A DNA stretch of 64,000 nucleotides from Phycisphaerales bacterium (GCA_016699835.1 CP064987.1:3038001-3102000); one strand, 5' to 3'. Positions 23,825-34,074 are shown, numbered from the stretch's first letter. Made by a program: numbers and translations. The notes: a model not told the origin generated them from the letters alone.

Positions 23825-26206
23825 ATGAAAACGTTGATCAATCGGCTCTCTCTTCGAATCGCTCGGTCGCCAATCGGTTTGGGTGTCGGCGCGTTGCTCC
23901 TCACGACGACTGCCCGCGCACAACCGATCACGTCACCCTTCGCCGCGCCGGCCTCGGACCGCGCCGTCGCCACCGCCGCCGCCCAGGTCGCGGGCTACTT
24001 CGCCACTGCCTCCACCCAATCCGATACCGTCGAGATCCGCGACGTCCGCCAGTCGCTCGTGCGATCGATCCCGCGTTCGCGCTTCGCCACGGCCGCACCG
24101 TGGATGAATCTCGACACCTCCAACGATGGCCCGACCTCGCTTGCCTTCACCGACTCAGGCCGCCTGCTCTACATCGCCCTCTCCGACGCCGCGCCTGCCA
24201 CAGACTCCCAGCCCTCCGACGCGATCCTGCGCTACGACGTCGACGCCGACATTCTCACCGTCTTCCTGCGCGTCGAACTCGCGTCAACCGACGAGCCACT
24301 CCGACACGCGGCACTCCTGCACTTCAAATCCCGCCTCTATGTCGGGCTCGAATCCGGCATTCTCGCGATCTACAACGCCCCGTCCAGCACCGGCGCCGGC
24401 ACGCTCGCCTTCGCGGTCGCCTCGCCGAATGGTCAGCCCCTCACAGGCCTGTCCATCGACCGCGACACCTCGACGCTCCATGCCTCGTGGGGCGATTCCA
24501 TCTATCGCGCCTCGGCCATCTCCACGCCCACAACATTCACCCTCACAGGCTCGATCCCCTCCATCCGCGCCCTCGCTTACTCCACACACTTCGGCGGCAA
24601 CCTCAACCCAGGCCTGTACGTTCTCACCGCGCCCGCCGCGCCCGCGAGCGGTGCGATCAAGTACCTCTTCCCCGGGATGGCCTCCGGTGCCCTCTCGTTC
24701 CTGCCCTCTGACTACGCCACACTCCCCGGAGATCACCACGATCTCGCACCGACCAGCGACGGCGCCATGCTCCTCGCCAGCGACTCCACCGGCGCCACGC
24801 TCCTCCGCGACCAGAGCGACACTCGCCTCACTTTCGAGTCATGGCTCACCGACGAGATCGCCCAGGTCGTCACCATGTCACGAAGCCTCACACGCCCCGA
24901 CGGCTACGTGATCGATGGCGACACCGACATCGGCGTCGCGCGGTTCCACCCCGCCACCCCCGATGCCGCCGCCTGGGCCGTCTTCCTCCTGCTCACCGCC
25001 GACAGCGTGCTGGGCGACACCAACGCCCAGGCCGAGATCCGCACCATCCTCGCACGCCACGCCGGCAGCCTGAGTGGCGCCGATCCCGTCCGAAGCGCCG
25101 ATGGCATCTTCAAGCACTGGATCGATCCGCTCACCGGCAACACCAAATCAGGCTGGGCCGACGAGTACGCCACGATGAGCACGATGAAGATCGCGCTCGC
25201 CGCCGTCCGCGCCTCGGCGTACTACCCCAGCGATGCCTCCATCAAAGAGAGCGCCCGCCTCATCACCTGTGGCATCACCAACTGGGACTCCTACTTCCAG
25301 GCCGGCACCGACGCGATGTATCTGAAGGCCCTCGCCGGTGGGGGCCCAGACCCCTTCAGCGCCGCCGGGGCGTACCACGAGGGCATCCTCTTCACCGCCC
25401 TCGCCGCGGCCTACGGCGGCATCCCCGCCGACTTCGTCTACTCCCGCTGGCTCAATCGCGCCCTGTGGCCCAACGCCCAATACGTCCCCGGACGCACCGT
25501 CACCGGCAATCAGTGGGGTGTCCACCAGTCCGCCTTCCTCTCCAACTACGCCAATCTCCTCCTCCCCGAGTACCGCGCCTCCGCCGACTGGCGCCTCAAC
25601 ATGCGCAACGTCCGCATCAACCACGCCGCCTGGACCGACGACAACGCCCCCAAGTACAACACCGTCTTCTCCGCCGGCACCACACCCACCGGCTACAACG
25701 CCGACTCCCTCTCCAATCACCCCAGCGACATCACCACCTTCACCTCGCTCATGGCACTCTCCGCCGACGGCACCACACCAGACGCCGTCGGGGCGTACAA
25801 CGCCTACCGCCGCGGCGCGCGACAGGTCTTCACCAGCGGTGCCTCCATCCTCTACCGCCGGAGCAACACCTCGTCGATCTACGAGCCGAACTCGTGCGGC
25901 ATGCCCGACGTCGCTCTCGGCGCCCTCGGCCTCGCCGAACTCGTCCAGCCAGGGTTCATCGACGCCGTTCTCGCCGCACCCATGCCCCCCTGCCCCATCT
26001 GCATCGCCGATGTGGACGACGGCAGCGCCACCGGTCACGCCGACGGCGGCACAACCATCGACGATCTGCTCTATTACCTTTCCCTGTTCAACGCCGGCGA
26101 TCTCCGCGCCGACGTCGACAACGGGTCAGGCCAAGCCTTCCCCGACGGCGGAGTCACTATCGACGACCTGCTCTTCTACCTCACTCGGTTCAATCTCGGA
26201 TGCTGA
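23825..26206 (+). CDS. Secreted Gly-Cys dockerin protein with a glycoamylase-like middle domain
   Basis: A 793-residue exported protein. The signal peptide spans about residues 1-34 (ending TTTARAQ). The first half contains repeated beta-strand-like blocks without a recognised fold. From about residue 385, GIFKHWIDPLTGNTKSGW, the nearby EYATMSTMKIALAA and later Trp/Tyr-rich helices recall the (alpha/alpha)6 glycoamylase-like domain (PF10091), where GFFYHF and STIDTA recur; this assignment is tentative. The C-terminus has two dockerin loops (ADVDDGSATG, ADVDNGSGQA) and ends FNLGC. The ATG at 23825 is chosen because the upstream GTG adds residues before the basic signal start; no good ribosome binding site is seen. 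Confidence 0.7.
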   Translation: MKTLINRLSLRIARSPIGLGVGALLLTTTARAQPITSPFAAPASDRAVATAAAQVAGYFATASTQSDTVEIRDVRQSLVRSIPRSRFATAAPWMNLDTSNDGPTSLAFTDSGRLLYIALSDAAPATDSQPSDAILRYDVDADILTVFLRVELASTDEPLRHAALLHFKSRLYVGLESGILAIYNAPSSTGAGTLAFAVASPNGQPLTGLSIDRDTSTLHASWGDSIYRASAISTPTTFTLTGSIPSIRALAYSTHFGGNLNPGLYVLTAPAAPASGAIKYLFPGMASGALSFLPSDYATLPGDHHDLAPTSDGAMLLASDSTGATLLRDQSDTRLTFESWLTDEIAQVVTMSRSLTRPDGYVIDGDTDIGVARFHPATPDAAAWAVFLLLTADSVLGDTNAQAEIRTILARHAGSLSGADPVRSADGIFKHWIDPLTGNTKSGWADEYATMSTMKIALAAVRASAYYPSDASIKESARLITCGITNWDSYFQAGTDAMYLKALAGGGPDPFSAAGAYHEGILFTALAAAYGGIPADFVYSRWLNRALWPNAQYVPGRTVTGNQWGVHQSAFLSNYANLLLPEYRASADWRLNMRNVRINHAAWTDDNAPKYNTVFSAGTTPTGYNADSLSNHPSDITTFTSLMALSADGTTPDAVGAYNAYRRGARQVFTSGASILYRRSNTSSIYEPNSCGMPDVALGALGLAELVQPGFIDAVLAAPMPPCPICIADVDDGSATGHADGGTTIDDLLYYLSLFNAGDLRADVDNGSGQAFPDGGVTIDDLLFYLTRFNLGC

Positions 26207-26237
26207 CGTGATGTGTTGATACACCTCGCGATCACAA

Positions 26238-26759
26238 CTACTTGATCACGCGCTCGAACCCCAGCGCCCGCCGCAGGTCCACAATCTCGCCGCAATGCGT
26301 CCCGTTGTGGAAGATCATGCGAAGCCCAAGTTCCCGTAGGGACATGTCGTTCTTCCCCCATGGGATGCGCTCTTCGAGACGCTCGGCGGGGAGTTTCCGC
26401 AACGCCTCCGCCACACGGGCACATGCACCATCGAAGATCGCCACGCACCGTGTCCATTCGGGATAACTCGCCCCGTCGCTCATAGGAGTCGATCCGACCG
26501 CCACGCCCTCCACGCCGAAGCGTGACGCGTCGCCACGTGTCGAACCCTCAATGAACACATCGCCCGGGAGGACACCGCCATCCAGTCGCATCGCCGCCCG
26601 GTGCATCACAAACGCGAGATGCCCCAGCGTCCATGCCGCATGATTCGGCAGGCCAGGAGCCGTCCGCGTCTTGTTCTCGTCCGTGAATCCGGCAAGGAAC
26701 CGCTCCAGCAACTCCCGGCTGTTCTCGACGCCCAACGCGATCGTCTCCTGCTCCTTCAT
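26238..26759 (-). CDS. DinB-like putative metal-dependent protein
   Basis: A 173-residue protein of the DinB/YfiT four-helix superfamily. The helix with NHAAWTLGHLA and the late motif HNGTHCGEI carry the three His expected to bind one divalent metal. Superfamily members include thiol-dependent S-transferases; the role here is unknown. The ATG at 26759 is preferred, with GGGAG six bases upstream; an upstream ATG at 26810 would add a basic stretch of no known similarity. It converges with the dockerin gene, with 31 bases between stops. Confidence 0.82.
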   Translation of the reverse strand: MKEQETIALGVENSRELLERFLAGFTDENKTRTAPGLPNHAAWTLGHLAFVMHRAAMRLDGGVLPGDVFIEGSTRGDASRFGVEGVAVGSTPMSDGASYPEWTRCVAIFDGACARVAEALRKLPAERLEERIPWGKNDMSLRELGLRMIFHNGTHCGEIVDLRRALGFERVIK

Positions 26760-26892
26760 GTCGATCTCCCAATATGCACGTGGTCGCCGTGCTCGCCCGT
26801 GAGCACTCACGATATGGGCGAGCCGAGGTCTCGGATATGATGCCGCCGTCCAACGACCGTTGCTCGCCGCGTCGCGGTGTGCCTCGTCGTCC

Positions 26893-26965
26893 GGGCGGGT
26901 AGCTCAACGGCTAGAGCATTCGCCTTACACGCGAAGGGTTCGGGGTTCGAATCCCCGCCCGCCCA
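26893..26965 (+). tRNA. tRNA-Val (anticodon TAC)
   Basis: A 73-base cloverleaf with acceptor stem GGGCGGG / CCCGCCC, D arm GCTC/GAGC, anticodon stem TTCGC/GCGAA with loop CTTACAC, and T arm CGGGG/CCCCG around TTCGAAT. Anticodon TAC reads GTA and related valine codons. CCA is not encoded. waaA starts 20 bases downstream, so tRNA and mRNA may share a transcript. Confidence 0.95.
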
Positions 26966-26984
26966 TTCTCGTCGGCACGATCGC

Positions 26985-28292
26985 ATGAACGCCCTCGACC
27001 TGCTCTACCTCCCAATCGCCCTCGCCACCGCGCCCGCGTGGGCAACCAAGAAGCGCGAGGGCTGGCGAGAAAGGTTCGGGCACGTCCAAGCGCTCGCGAA
27101 CATCGATCGCCCACGCGTCCTCCTCCACGCCGTCTCCGTCGGCGAGGTCAACGCCCTCCGCGAACTCGTGCCATTGCTCACCAAGGACATGGACGTGGTC
27201 GTCTCGGCCACCACCGACACGGGCCTCGCCCGCGCTCGCGAGATCTATTCCACTCAGGCGACAGTCGTTCGATATCCCCTCGACTTCTCGTGGAGCGTGC
27301 GCCGTTTCCTCGACGCCGTGCGACCCAGCGTTGTCGCCCTCACCGAACTCGAGGTCTGGCCGAACTTCGTTGCCGAGTGCCAGCGACGAGAGATCCCCGT
27401 CGGCGTGATCAATGGTCGTCTCAGCGCCCGCTCCTTCCGCGGCTACAGGAAAATCCGCCGCCTCATCGCCCCAACGTTCGCCCGCCTCGCCTTCGCCGCC
27501 GTGCAGGACGAGGACTACGCCGAGCGTTTCCGCACGATGGGTGTCGTCCCCGGCCGCTGCACCGTCACCGGCTCGATGAAGTGGGACACCGCCAAAATCC
27601 GCGACCACGTCGAGGGCGCCGACCAACTCGCCAGAGAACTCGGCATCGACCGTACCAAACCACTCGTCGTCGCCGGCAGCACCGGCCCGCTCGAAACTGG
27701 TCCGCACGCCAACGAGGAAGCCCTGCTCCACGCCGCCTGCCCGCCCGAGGTCCAACTCCTGTGCGCACCGCGCAAACCCGAGCGATTCGACGAGGCCGCG
27801 CGCGCCTTGCCGAACTGCGTCCGCCGAAGTGTGACCAAAGGGTCACCTGTTCCGCCCGGCGCGACCCGATTCCTCCTCGACACCATCGGCGAACTGGGCA
27901 AGGCCTACGCCCTCGCCGATCTTGTCGTCGTCGGGCGATCCTTCGGCAATCTCCACGGCTCCGACCCCGTCGAGCCGATCGGCCTCGGAAAGGCCACACT
28001 CATCGGCCAGAGATTCGGCGATTTTGAGTTCGCCGTCGCATCTCTCCAGAATGCCGGTGGTCTGAAAGTGGTTTCCGCCGACCAACTCGGCGATGTGATC
28101 CGTCGACTGCTCTCGGATCCCTCGGCCCGGCAGGACCTTGCGCGTGCCGGCAGGGCGTGCATCACCCGTCATCAGGGCGCAAGCGTTCGCCACGCCGACC
28201 TGATTCGCCGGATGTTTGAAGGCAAGGCGATTGGGCCTGATGAGGTGGTTGGAGTTCGTCAGGGTCAGGTTTTGTCAGGAACCGGGCCATGA
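26985..28292 (+). CDS. waaA: 3-deoxy-D-manno-octulosonate (Kdo) transferase
   Basis: Inner-membrane GT30 glycosyltransferase that adds Kdo to the lipid A precursor. It is 435 residues long, the usual size. HAVSVGE carries the catalytic Glu; TELEVWPN and GSMKWD are family landmarks, and GRSFGNLHGSDPVEP forms the CMP-Kdo binding loop. The start at 26985 lies 20 bases after the tRNA-Val gene. The first hydrophobic residues (LDLLYLPIALA) match the membrane anchor of the family. With lpxK and hldE elsewhere in the window it argues for a lipopolysaccharide-bearing outer membrane. Confidence 0.92.
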   Translation: MNALDLLYLPIALATAPAWATKKREGWRERFGHVQALANIDRPRVLLHAVSVGEVNALRELVPLLTKDMDVVVSATTDTGLARAREIYSTQATVVRYPLDFSWSVRRFLDAVRPSVVALTELEVWPNFVAECQRREIPVGVINGRLSARSFRGYRKIRRLIAPTFARLAFAAVQDEDYAERFRTMGVVPGRCTVTGSMKWDTAKIRDHVEGADQLARELGIDRTKPLVVAGSTGPLETGPHANEEALLHAACPPEVQLLCAPRKPERFDEAARALPNCVRRSVTKGSPVPPGATRFLLDTIGELGKAYALADLVVVGRSFGNLHGSDPVEPIGLGKATLIGQRFGDFEFAVASLQNAGGLKVVSADQLGDVIRRLLSDPSARQDLARAGRACITRHQGASVRHADLIRRMFEGKAIGPDEVVGVRQGQVLSGTGP

Positions 28293-28444
28293 AATCCGCC
28301 CCGACTTGTGCGAGCGGCGTAATTTAGAGATGATGCAACAGGATGCGGCGGCGTTCGTAGCCTTATGGGGTCAAAGGACGACCCCTCGGATCGTCAGCAA
28401 GGCCTCCACGCCACACGGCGGGACGCTCTGACGCACGGACGCCG

Positions 28445-28475
28445 CGGGACTGTGCCCCAAAGAGGCATGGTCCCG
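28445..28475 (+). promoter_or_regulatory. Strong hairpin in the leader of the large subtilase gene
   Basis: A continuous 12-base-pair stem (CGGGACTGTGCC with GGCATGGTCCCG, two G-U pairs) closes a 7-base loop CCAAAGA. No T run follows, so it is not a standard terminator. It lies 81 bases before the start codon in a 264-base gap that holds no convincing gene. It may be part of a structured leader; no known riboswitch was recognised. Confidence 0.4.
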
Positions 28476-28556
28476 GGGAAGCCACCGAGGCAGCCGACCA
28501 TCCTTGAAGTTCGTGGAATCGTCGTCGCCTGACCGCGACGGCTATGGAGTCGCCCG

Positions 28557-31500
28557 ATGTCGAAAGCCCGGAAAGCTCGGCGTGTCGTTTCCGCCCCCTC
28601 ATCCAGCCGCGTTCCCGTTGCGCCGGCCCGTCTCGAGCGTCTCGAGGAGCGTGTCTTCCTCTCCGCCGATCTCGGCGCACAGGCGATGATCAACTGGGGT
28701 GGACGTGAGGTCTCGGTTCTTGCCGGGTCCTACATCGTCACGCTCGACAGCCACATGACCAGCGACCAGGCCGAACTCGTGGCCCGCGAGGCGGCAACGC
28801 GACTAGGCGTCTCGGCCTCGTCGTTCGAGATCATCGGCGAGGGGCGATGGATCACCTTCACGACGAACGATTACGTCTCCAAGGAGGCTGCGTCACGCGT
28901 CTCGGGCGACATGGGTCGCGTGCTCGCGATCGAGCCCAACGTGGTTCGTCAACTCGCGGCCACACCCAACGACCCGAGCCTCTCGCAGCAGTGGGGGCTG
29001 ATCAACTCCGGGCAGCAGATCCCGCCGGGCGCGGGCCCGCTCGGGACCGCCGGGGCTGACATCAGTGCCGCCGAAGCGTGGGATGTCACCATCGGCGATC
29101 CCACCGCGGTCGTCGCGGTCATCGACAGCGGCATCGACCTCACCCACGCCGACCTCGCCGCCAACATCTGGGTCAACACCGGCGAGATCGCGGGCAATGG
29201 GATCGACGACGACGGCAACGGCGTCATCGACGACATCAACGGCTTCGACTTCGGCACCAACTCGCCCAACGTCACCGACACCACCGGGCACGGCACGGGC
29301 GTCGCGGGCGTCATCGCCGCCGTCGGCAACAACGGCGCGGGAATCACCGGCGTCAGTTGGAACACCAAGATCCTCCCCGTGAAGGTGACGGGCCTGGGCG
29401 GACAGAACTTCACCGCCTCCGCCGTCATCGCCGCCCAGAACTACATCACGCGCCTCAAGCAACGCGGCGTGAACATCGTCGCGGCGAACGGGAGTTACGC
29501 CGACATCAGCCAGGACGCGTACGCCAACGGCCCGCTCCAGGCCGAGATCACCGCCATCACCGAACTCAACAACGCCGGTGTGCTCTTCGTCACGTCCGCG
29601 GGCAATCAGGGCCTCGATCTCGACGATGGCAACACGTTCTTCCCCGCGTCGTACCAACTCCCGGGCGTAATTAGCGTCGCCGCCACCGACAACAACGACG
29701 CCCTCGCGGCCTTCTCGAACATCGGCGCCCAGACCGTCGATCTCGGCGCGCCGGGCGTCGGCATCTTCACGACCGGGCTCTCGGGCTCCTTCAACTTCGT
29801 GAACGGCACGAGTTTCTCGTCGGCGTATGTCGCCGGCGCTGCGGCGCTCCTCAAGGCGGTCGCTCCCACGGCGTCGCCCACGCAACTCAAGCAGGCCATC
29901 CTCAACGGCGTCGACGCGCTCCCCGCCCTGCAGGGACGCACGATCTCCGGAGGCCGACTCAACGTCGCCCGTTCCATCGAGATCATCTCGATCGCCGGCC
30001 CGGTCCTCACCGCGGCCAATCCTGGTCCCGTCACCGGACAGAACGATCCGACCACCAACCTTCCCATCAACACCATCACGCTCGAGTTCAGCAAGCCCAT
30101 CGACAACAACCCGAGTTTCTTCAACACCGGCGGCGTGAGCGTCATCGGACGCGGGACCGACGGCGTCTTCGGCGGCGTCGATGTCACGATCCCCGTCACC
30201 GGCATCGCCGTGGACGCGGGCGATGCGCGCCGCGTCGTCATCTCGCTGAACCTCGCGACCTTTGCCGGATCGCGTTTGCCGCTCGACACCTATCGCGTGA
30301 CCCTGGCCTCGAGCGCCATCCGCGATACCGACGGCAACTTCCTCAACGGGAACACCGTGAGCGGACAGGACGAGGTCCACGAGTTCCGCGTGATCGCGCC
30401 GACCGGCGACAACGAACTCAACGACACGCTCGCCACCGCGACCAGCGTCTCGTTCGACTCCAACGGGAACGCGTCGTTCAACGGGGCCACTATCGGCAAC
30501 GGCTTCTTCGCCAATCTCGACGTCGATCTCTACATGCTCACCCTCGCGCGAGGGGGTGAGATTACCGCCGAGACCATCGCCGCCCGGCGTTCCATCCCCA
30601 GCAACCTCGACACCGTCATCCGCCTCTTCAACTCGCGCGGCGAGCAGATCGCGTCGAACGACCAGTTCTTCGGGACCGACTCCTTCATTGACTTCTTCGT
30701 CGCCTCGGGCGGCACGTACTACATCGGCGTCTCCGGGTTCGGCAACGCCGCGTACAACCCGGACGTCGGAGGCTCGGGCACGACCCAGTCGCTGGGCGTC
30801 TACGACCTGCGCCTGAATGTGCGCTTGTCGCAGGACGAGGTTGTGAACTACGCCCCGCCGGCGTCGGCCCTCCCGCGGCGCATCCCCGTCGCCGAGAACC
30901 AGACCCAGGGCACGACGACCTCCACCATCGCCGTCACCGATTCGCGGAGCATTCTCGACCTCAACGTGCGCCTCAATCTGACGCACTCGTTCATCAGCGA
31001 TCTCACCATCTCGCTCATCGGCCCGGACAACACCGAGGTCGTCCTCTTCAATCGCCGCGGCGGCTCCACCGCCAACATCACCAGCATCGTCCTCGACGAC
31101 GAGGCCTCGACGCTCATCCAGAACTACCGCATCACCGGCGTCACGTCCTATCGCCCCGACAACGCACTCAGTGCGTTCGACGGCAAGGTCGCCAACGGCA
31201 ACTGGACCCTCAAGATCGTCGATTCCATCCCCCTCAACTCGGGCAACCTCATCGACTGGTCCATCGACTTCACCTTCGGCAACAACATCTTCGGGCCTTT
31301 CGAGTTCAACGACACCATCACGACGGCCAAGCCCGTCACGGAGATCGCCGGCATCGGGACCGCCGCCCGCGACGCCTTCCTCGGTGATGGCGCCTTCGGC
31401 GCGAGCGATCGCGACATGTTCGCGATCACCGTCGATCCCGGCACGTCCCTCAACGTGATCGCGACCTCGCTGGGCCAGGCCAACACCGCTCTGCGGCTCT

Positions 31501-33974
31501 TTGACTCTTCGGGCACACAACTCGCCCTCTCCAGCCCCTCGACGAGCAACAACAGCAACATCGAGAACTACATCTTCACCTCCGGCGGCACGTACTACAT
31601 CGCCGTCTCCGAGTCGGGCAACACCACCTACAACCCCCTCAACACCAGCGACAACGCCACCAACACCGGCGCCACCACCGGCAACTATCGCCTCAGCATC
31701 ACCGTCACCGCAGGCGTCGGCGACCCCGGCACAGTCCTTGACGGCACGCTCATCAACGTCGGCGTCGGGACCGATGGCACGCTCAACGCCGCGGATTCGA
31801 ACGGCAACACCGTCGGCCTGCAGTTCGGCACGACGCCCCTCGAGTTCCTTACCGGAAACGTCCAGACCTTCATCAGCGCCGGCTCCTCCGCCGGGAGTTT
31901 CTTCAACAACGGCCCCGGCGGCACGACGCAACTCCCCTTCTCGCTCATCTCCACCTCTGACGAGTTCAACAACGCCCTCACCGCGACGGGTATCTACCGC
32001 GGTCTGCGCGTCCAGCGCACGCTCTCCTTCGCCGACGGCGACTCCTTCATCGCCATCGATATCGTCCTCTCCAACATCGGTACCTCCTCGCTCACGGGCG
32101 TCGGCTGGCTCGAGGGCTTCAACCCGAATCCCGGTCAGTCCACCGCCGACAACACGCCCAACACGGCGATCGACGTCGATGGTCGATACATCCGCGCCAC
32201 CTTCACCAACAACACGTTCCAGCAGGGCCTCACTGTTGCCCTCGGCGCTCCCGCCGCCGACACTCGCGCCTCGGTCAACGTCGTCAACGCGACGACCACG
32301 CTCCGCGATCCCAATCAGTTCTTCGCCCTCCCCGCGAGCGACCCCGAGGGGACCTCGCTCGACGGGCAACTCGCGATCGGCTTCAACGTCGGCACGCTCG
32401 ACGCCGGTGCCTCGACGCGTCTCCGCTACTTCATCTTCATGGGCAACGACCCCGCCTCCACCGCCTCGATGTACGGGCAGGTGAACAACGGGTCTGGCTC
32501 GGGCCACCTCACCGCCACCGTCACCAACAACGCCGGCAACATCATCATCACCAGCGACAACCCCGCCCCCGAGGCCCTTCAGACCGGCGGCTCGCTCGTC
32601 ACCATTCCGACGCTCCCCTACTCGCTCTATTACCCGGAAGGCTTCTCCGGGCCGAACATCACTACCACGCTGAGCCTCGTGAACCCCAGCGCCGCGGCCA
32701 CACGAGTCGTCGTCATCGCCCGCTTCGAGACCGGCGTCCGCGACCAACTCATCTTCGATTCCACGCTCACCGCCGGCCAGCGCACCAGCCTCGAACTCCT
32801 CTCGCCGGCCTCCTTCGCCGCGTCCACCGCGACCATCAACCGCAACAACGCGCCATACGCCCTCGAGATCCGCTCCGAGAAGCCCATCTCGACGACGTTC
32901 ACCCACGTCGACGGCAACCTCACGGGCGGAGCCGTCCGCACCGCGGGCGAGTCCTTCACCAGCCGCACGAGCGCCTCGTGGACCTTCCCCGAGGTCGCCA
33001 AGGGCGGCGCCAACCGTGACTTCATCCTCCTCTTCAACCCCACCGACACCACCCAGACCGTCACGCTCACCTTCGTGCCCAAGTCTGGTGGAGCATCGAT
33101 CACCGTGCCGATCGCCGTCGAGGCCCACCGCCGTGGCGGCATGGCGATCAACGATCGATACTTCGATCAGAACAGCGTCTCGCAGTTGCTGCCCGATGGC
33201 GTGTATGCCGTCAGCGTCGTCGCGGCGTCGCCGATCGTCGCCTCGGTCTCTCGCTACGACGCGGCGGGCCAGCGCGCCGAGGCCGCCCTGGGCAACGTCG
33301 GGCTTGGCTCGACCTCGGGCGTGAATCCCGACGGGCAGTTCGGCCTCAATGCCACCGCCGAGACCGTCTCGGTCTTCAACGCCGGCGCCACAACCTCCAC
33401 CGTCACCTTCACCTTCATCTTCGCCAACGGCAGCGCCGATCGTCGCCTCCTGAGCGTCCCCGCCCGCAGCGTCCGCGAACTCAACCTCGCCACGCTCTCG
33501 GGCTTCCCCACGGGCCAGGCCTACAGCATGACCTACACCGCCACCGCTCCCGTCTCGGTGATGACGCCCTCGCAGGCCTTCAGCAACACTGTCCTCGGCT
33601 CCACTGCCGACCGCGCGTATACCTACTGGACCTTCGGCGACGGTTTCCGCCCGGGCGGCAACGTCCGCCTCGTCAACGAGTACCTCCGCGTCTTCAACCC
33701 GTCGAACGCCGACGTGACGATCGAGATCACGATCAACTACGCCGGCACGCCGGGCAGCGAGGTCTTCCGTCGCACCGTCAACTCCCGCCGTGTCGCCGAG
33801 TTCAACGTGGACGACTTCATCACGGGCACGCGCCGCAACGCCGACGCGTTCTATGGGATCACCATCAAGGCCTCCAAGCCCATCGTCGCCTCCTACGGCC
33901 GGGCCGACCTCGTGACCGGCAACGCCTTCAGCACCCTCGGCACGCCCCTGGGCATCTCAGGTGCCGTGCTCTAA
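28557..33974 (+). CDS. Very large LEPR-XLL subtilisin-like (S8) serine protease
   Basis: A 1805-residue secreted protein. LERLEERVFLSAD at 26-38 is the LEPR-XLL motif, an N-terminal signal found in large planctomycete surface proteins. Residues 57-137 look like an I9-type propeptide. The peptidase domain follows, with Asp190 (VIDSGID), His245 (GHGTGVAG) and Ser419 (NGTSFSS). After a beta-sandwich region come a PPC-like domain (about 615-755), a proprotein-convertase P domain (about 795-915), a second PPC-like domain and further beta-rich repeats. The P domain is LNVRLNLTHSFISDLTISLI onward. The last 400 residues are Thr-rich and may form surface stalk domains. GGAG precedes the ATG. Confidence 0.88.
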   Translation: MSKARKARRVVSAPSSSRVPVAPARLERLEERVFLSADLGAQAMINWGGREVSVLAGSYIVTLDSHMTSDQAELVAREAATRLGVSASSFEIIGEGRWITFTTNDYVSKEAASRVSGDMGRVLAIEPNVVRQLAATPNDPSLSQQWGLINSGQQIPPGAGPLGTAGADISAAEAWDVTIGDPTAVVAVIDSGIDLTHADLAANIWVNTGEIAGNGIDDDGNGVIDDINGFDFGTNSPNVTDTTGHGTGVAGVIAAVGNNGAGITGVSWNTKILPVKVTGLGGQNFTASAVIAAQNYITRLKQRGVNIVAANGSYADISQDAYANGPLQAEITAITELNNAGVLFVTSAGNQGLDLDDGNTFFPASYQLPGVISVAATDNNDALAAFSNIGAQTVDLGAPGVGIFTTGLSGSFNFVNGTSFSSAYVAGAAALLKAVAPTASPTQLKQAILNGVDALPALQGRTISGGRLNVARSIEIISIAGPVLTAANPGPVTGQNDPTTNLPINTITLEFSKPIDNNPSFFNTGGVSVIGRGTDGVFGGVDVTIPVTGIAVDAGDARRVVISLNLATFAGSRLPLDTYRVTLASSAIRDTDGNFLNGNTVSGQDEVHEFRVIAPTGDNELNDTLATATSVSFDSNGNASFNGATIGNGFFANLDVDLYMLTLARGGEITAETIAARRSIPSNLDTVIRLFNSRGEQIASNDQFFGTDSFIDFFVASGGTYYIGVSGFGNAAYNPDVGGSGTTQSLGVYDLRLNVRLSQDEVVNYAPPASALPRRIPVAENQTQGTTTSTIAVTDSRSILDLNVRLNLTHSFISDLTISLIGPDNTEVVLFNRRGGSTANITSIVLDDEASTLIQNYRITGVTSYRPDNALSAFDGKVANGNWTLKIVDSIPLNSGNLIDWSIDFTFGNNIFGPFEFNDTITTAKPVTEIAGIGTAARDAFLGDGAFGASDRDMFAITVDPGTSLNVIATSLGQANTALRLFDSSGTQLALSSPSTSNNSNIENYIFTSGGTYYIAVSESGNTTYNPLNTSDNATNTGATTGNYRLSITVTAGVGDPGTVLDGTLINVGVGTDGTLNAADSNGNTVGLQFGTTPLEFLTGNVQTFISAGSSAGSFFNNGPGGTTQLPFSLISTSDEFNNALTATGIYRGLRVQRTLSFADGDSFIAIDIVLSNIGTSSLTGVGWLEGFNPNPGQSTADNTPNTAIDVDGRYIRATFTNNTFQQGLTVALGAPAADTRASVNVVNATTTLRDPNQFFALPASDPEGTSLDGQLAIGFNVGTLDAGASTRLRYFIFMGNDPASTASMYGQVNNGSGSGHLTATVTNNAGNIIITSDNPAPEALQTGGSLVTIPTLPYSLYYPEGFSGPNITTTLSLVNPSAAATRVVVIARFETGVRDQLIFDSTLTAGQRTSLELLSPASFAASTATINRNNAPYALEIRSEKPISTTFTHVDGNLTGGAVRTAGESFTSRTSASWTFPEVAKGGANRDFILLFNPTDTTQTVTLTFVPKSGGASITVPIAVEAHRRGGMAINDRYFDQNSVSQLLPDGVYAVSVVAASPIVASVSRYDAAGQRAEAALGNVGLGSTSGVNPDGQFGLNATAETVSVFNAGATTSTVTFTFIFANGSADRRLLSVPARSVRELNLATLSGFPTGQAYSMTYTATAPVSVMTPSQAFSNTVLGSTADRAYTYWTFGDGFRPGGNVRLVNEYLRVFNPSNADVTIEITINYAGTPGSEVFRRTVNSRRVAEFNVDDFITGTRRNADAFYGITIKASKPIVASYGRADLVTGNAFSTLGTPLGISGAVL

Positions 33975-33997
33975 AGCAACACGAACCATCAAACGCA

Positions 33998-34036
33998 CCA
34001 CGGCCTCCACGACATCGTGGAGGCCGTGGCGTTTTT
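33998..34036 (+). terminator. Rho-independent terminator of the large subtilase gene
   Basis: A perfect 15-base stem (CCACGGCCTCCACGA with its complement, two bases between arms) is followed by CG and five T, 24 bases after the stop codon. Confidence 0.9.
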
Positions 34037-34074
34037 GCCGCGTCGTCGCGCTACGATCCGGGTCCAAAAACGTT

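Noticed and set aside
28216..28431. A 71-codon frame overlapping the end of waaA
   Set aside because: It overlaps waaA in a shifted frame, has no ribosome binding site and its product resembles nothing.
28380..28520. A cyclic di-GMP or cobalamin riboswitch in the subtilase leader
   Set aside because: I tried to match the conserved core of both classes, and the key conserved segments are not present.
28893..33128. A 1411-codon open frame on the minus strand opposite the large subtilase
   Set aside because: It mirrors the plus-strand codon pattern of a real gene. The product is biased (Asp, Gly, Val, Arg-rich) with no domain or signal.
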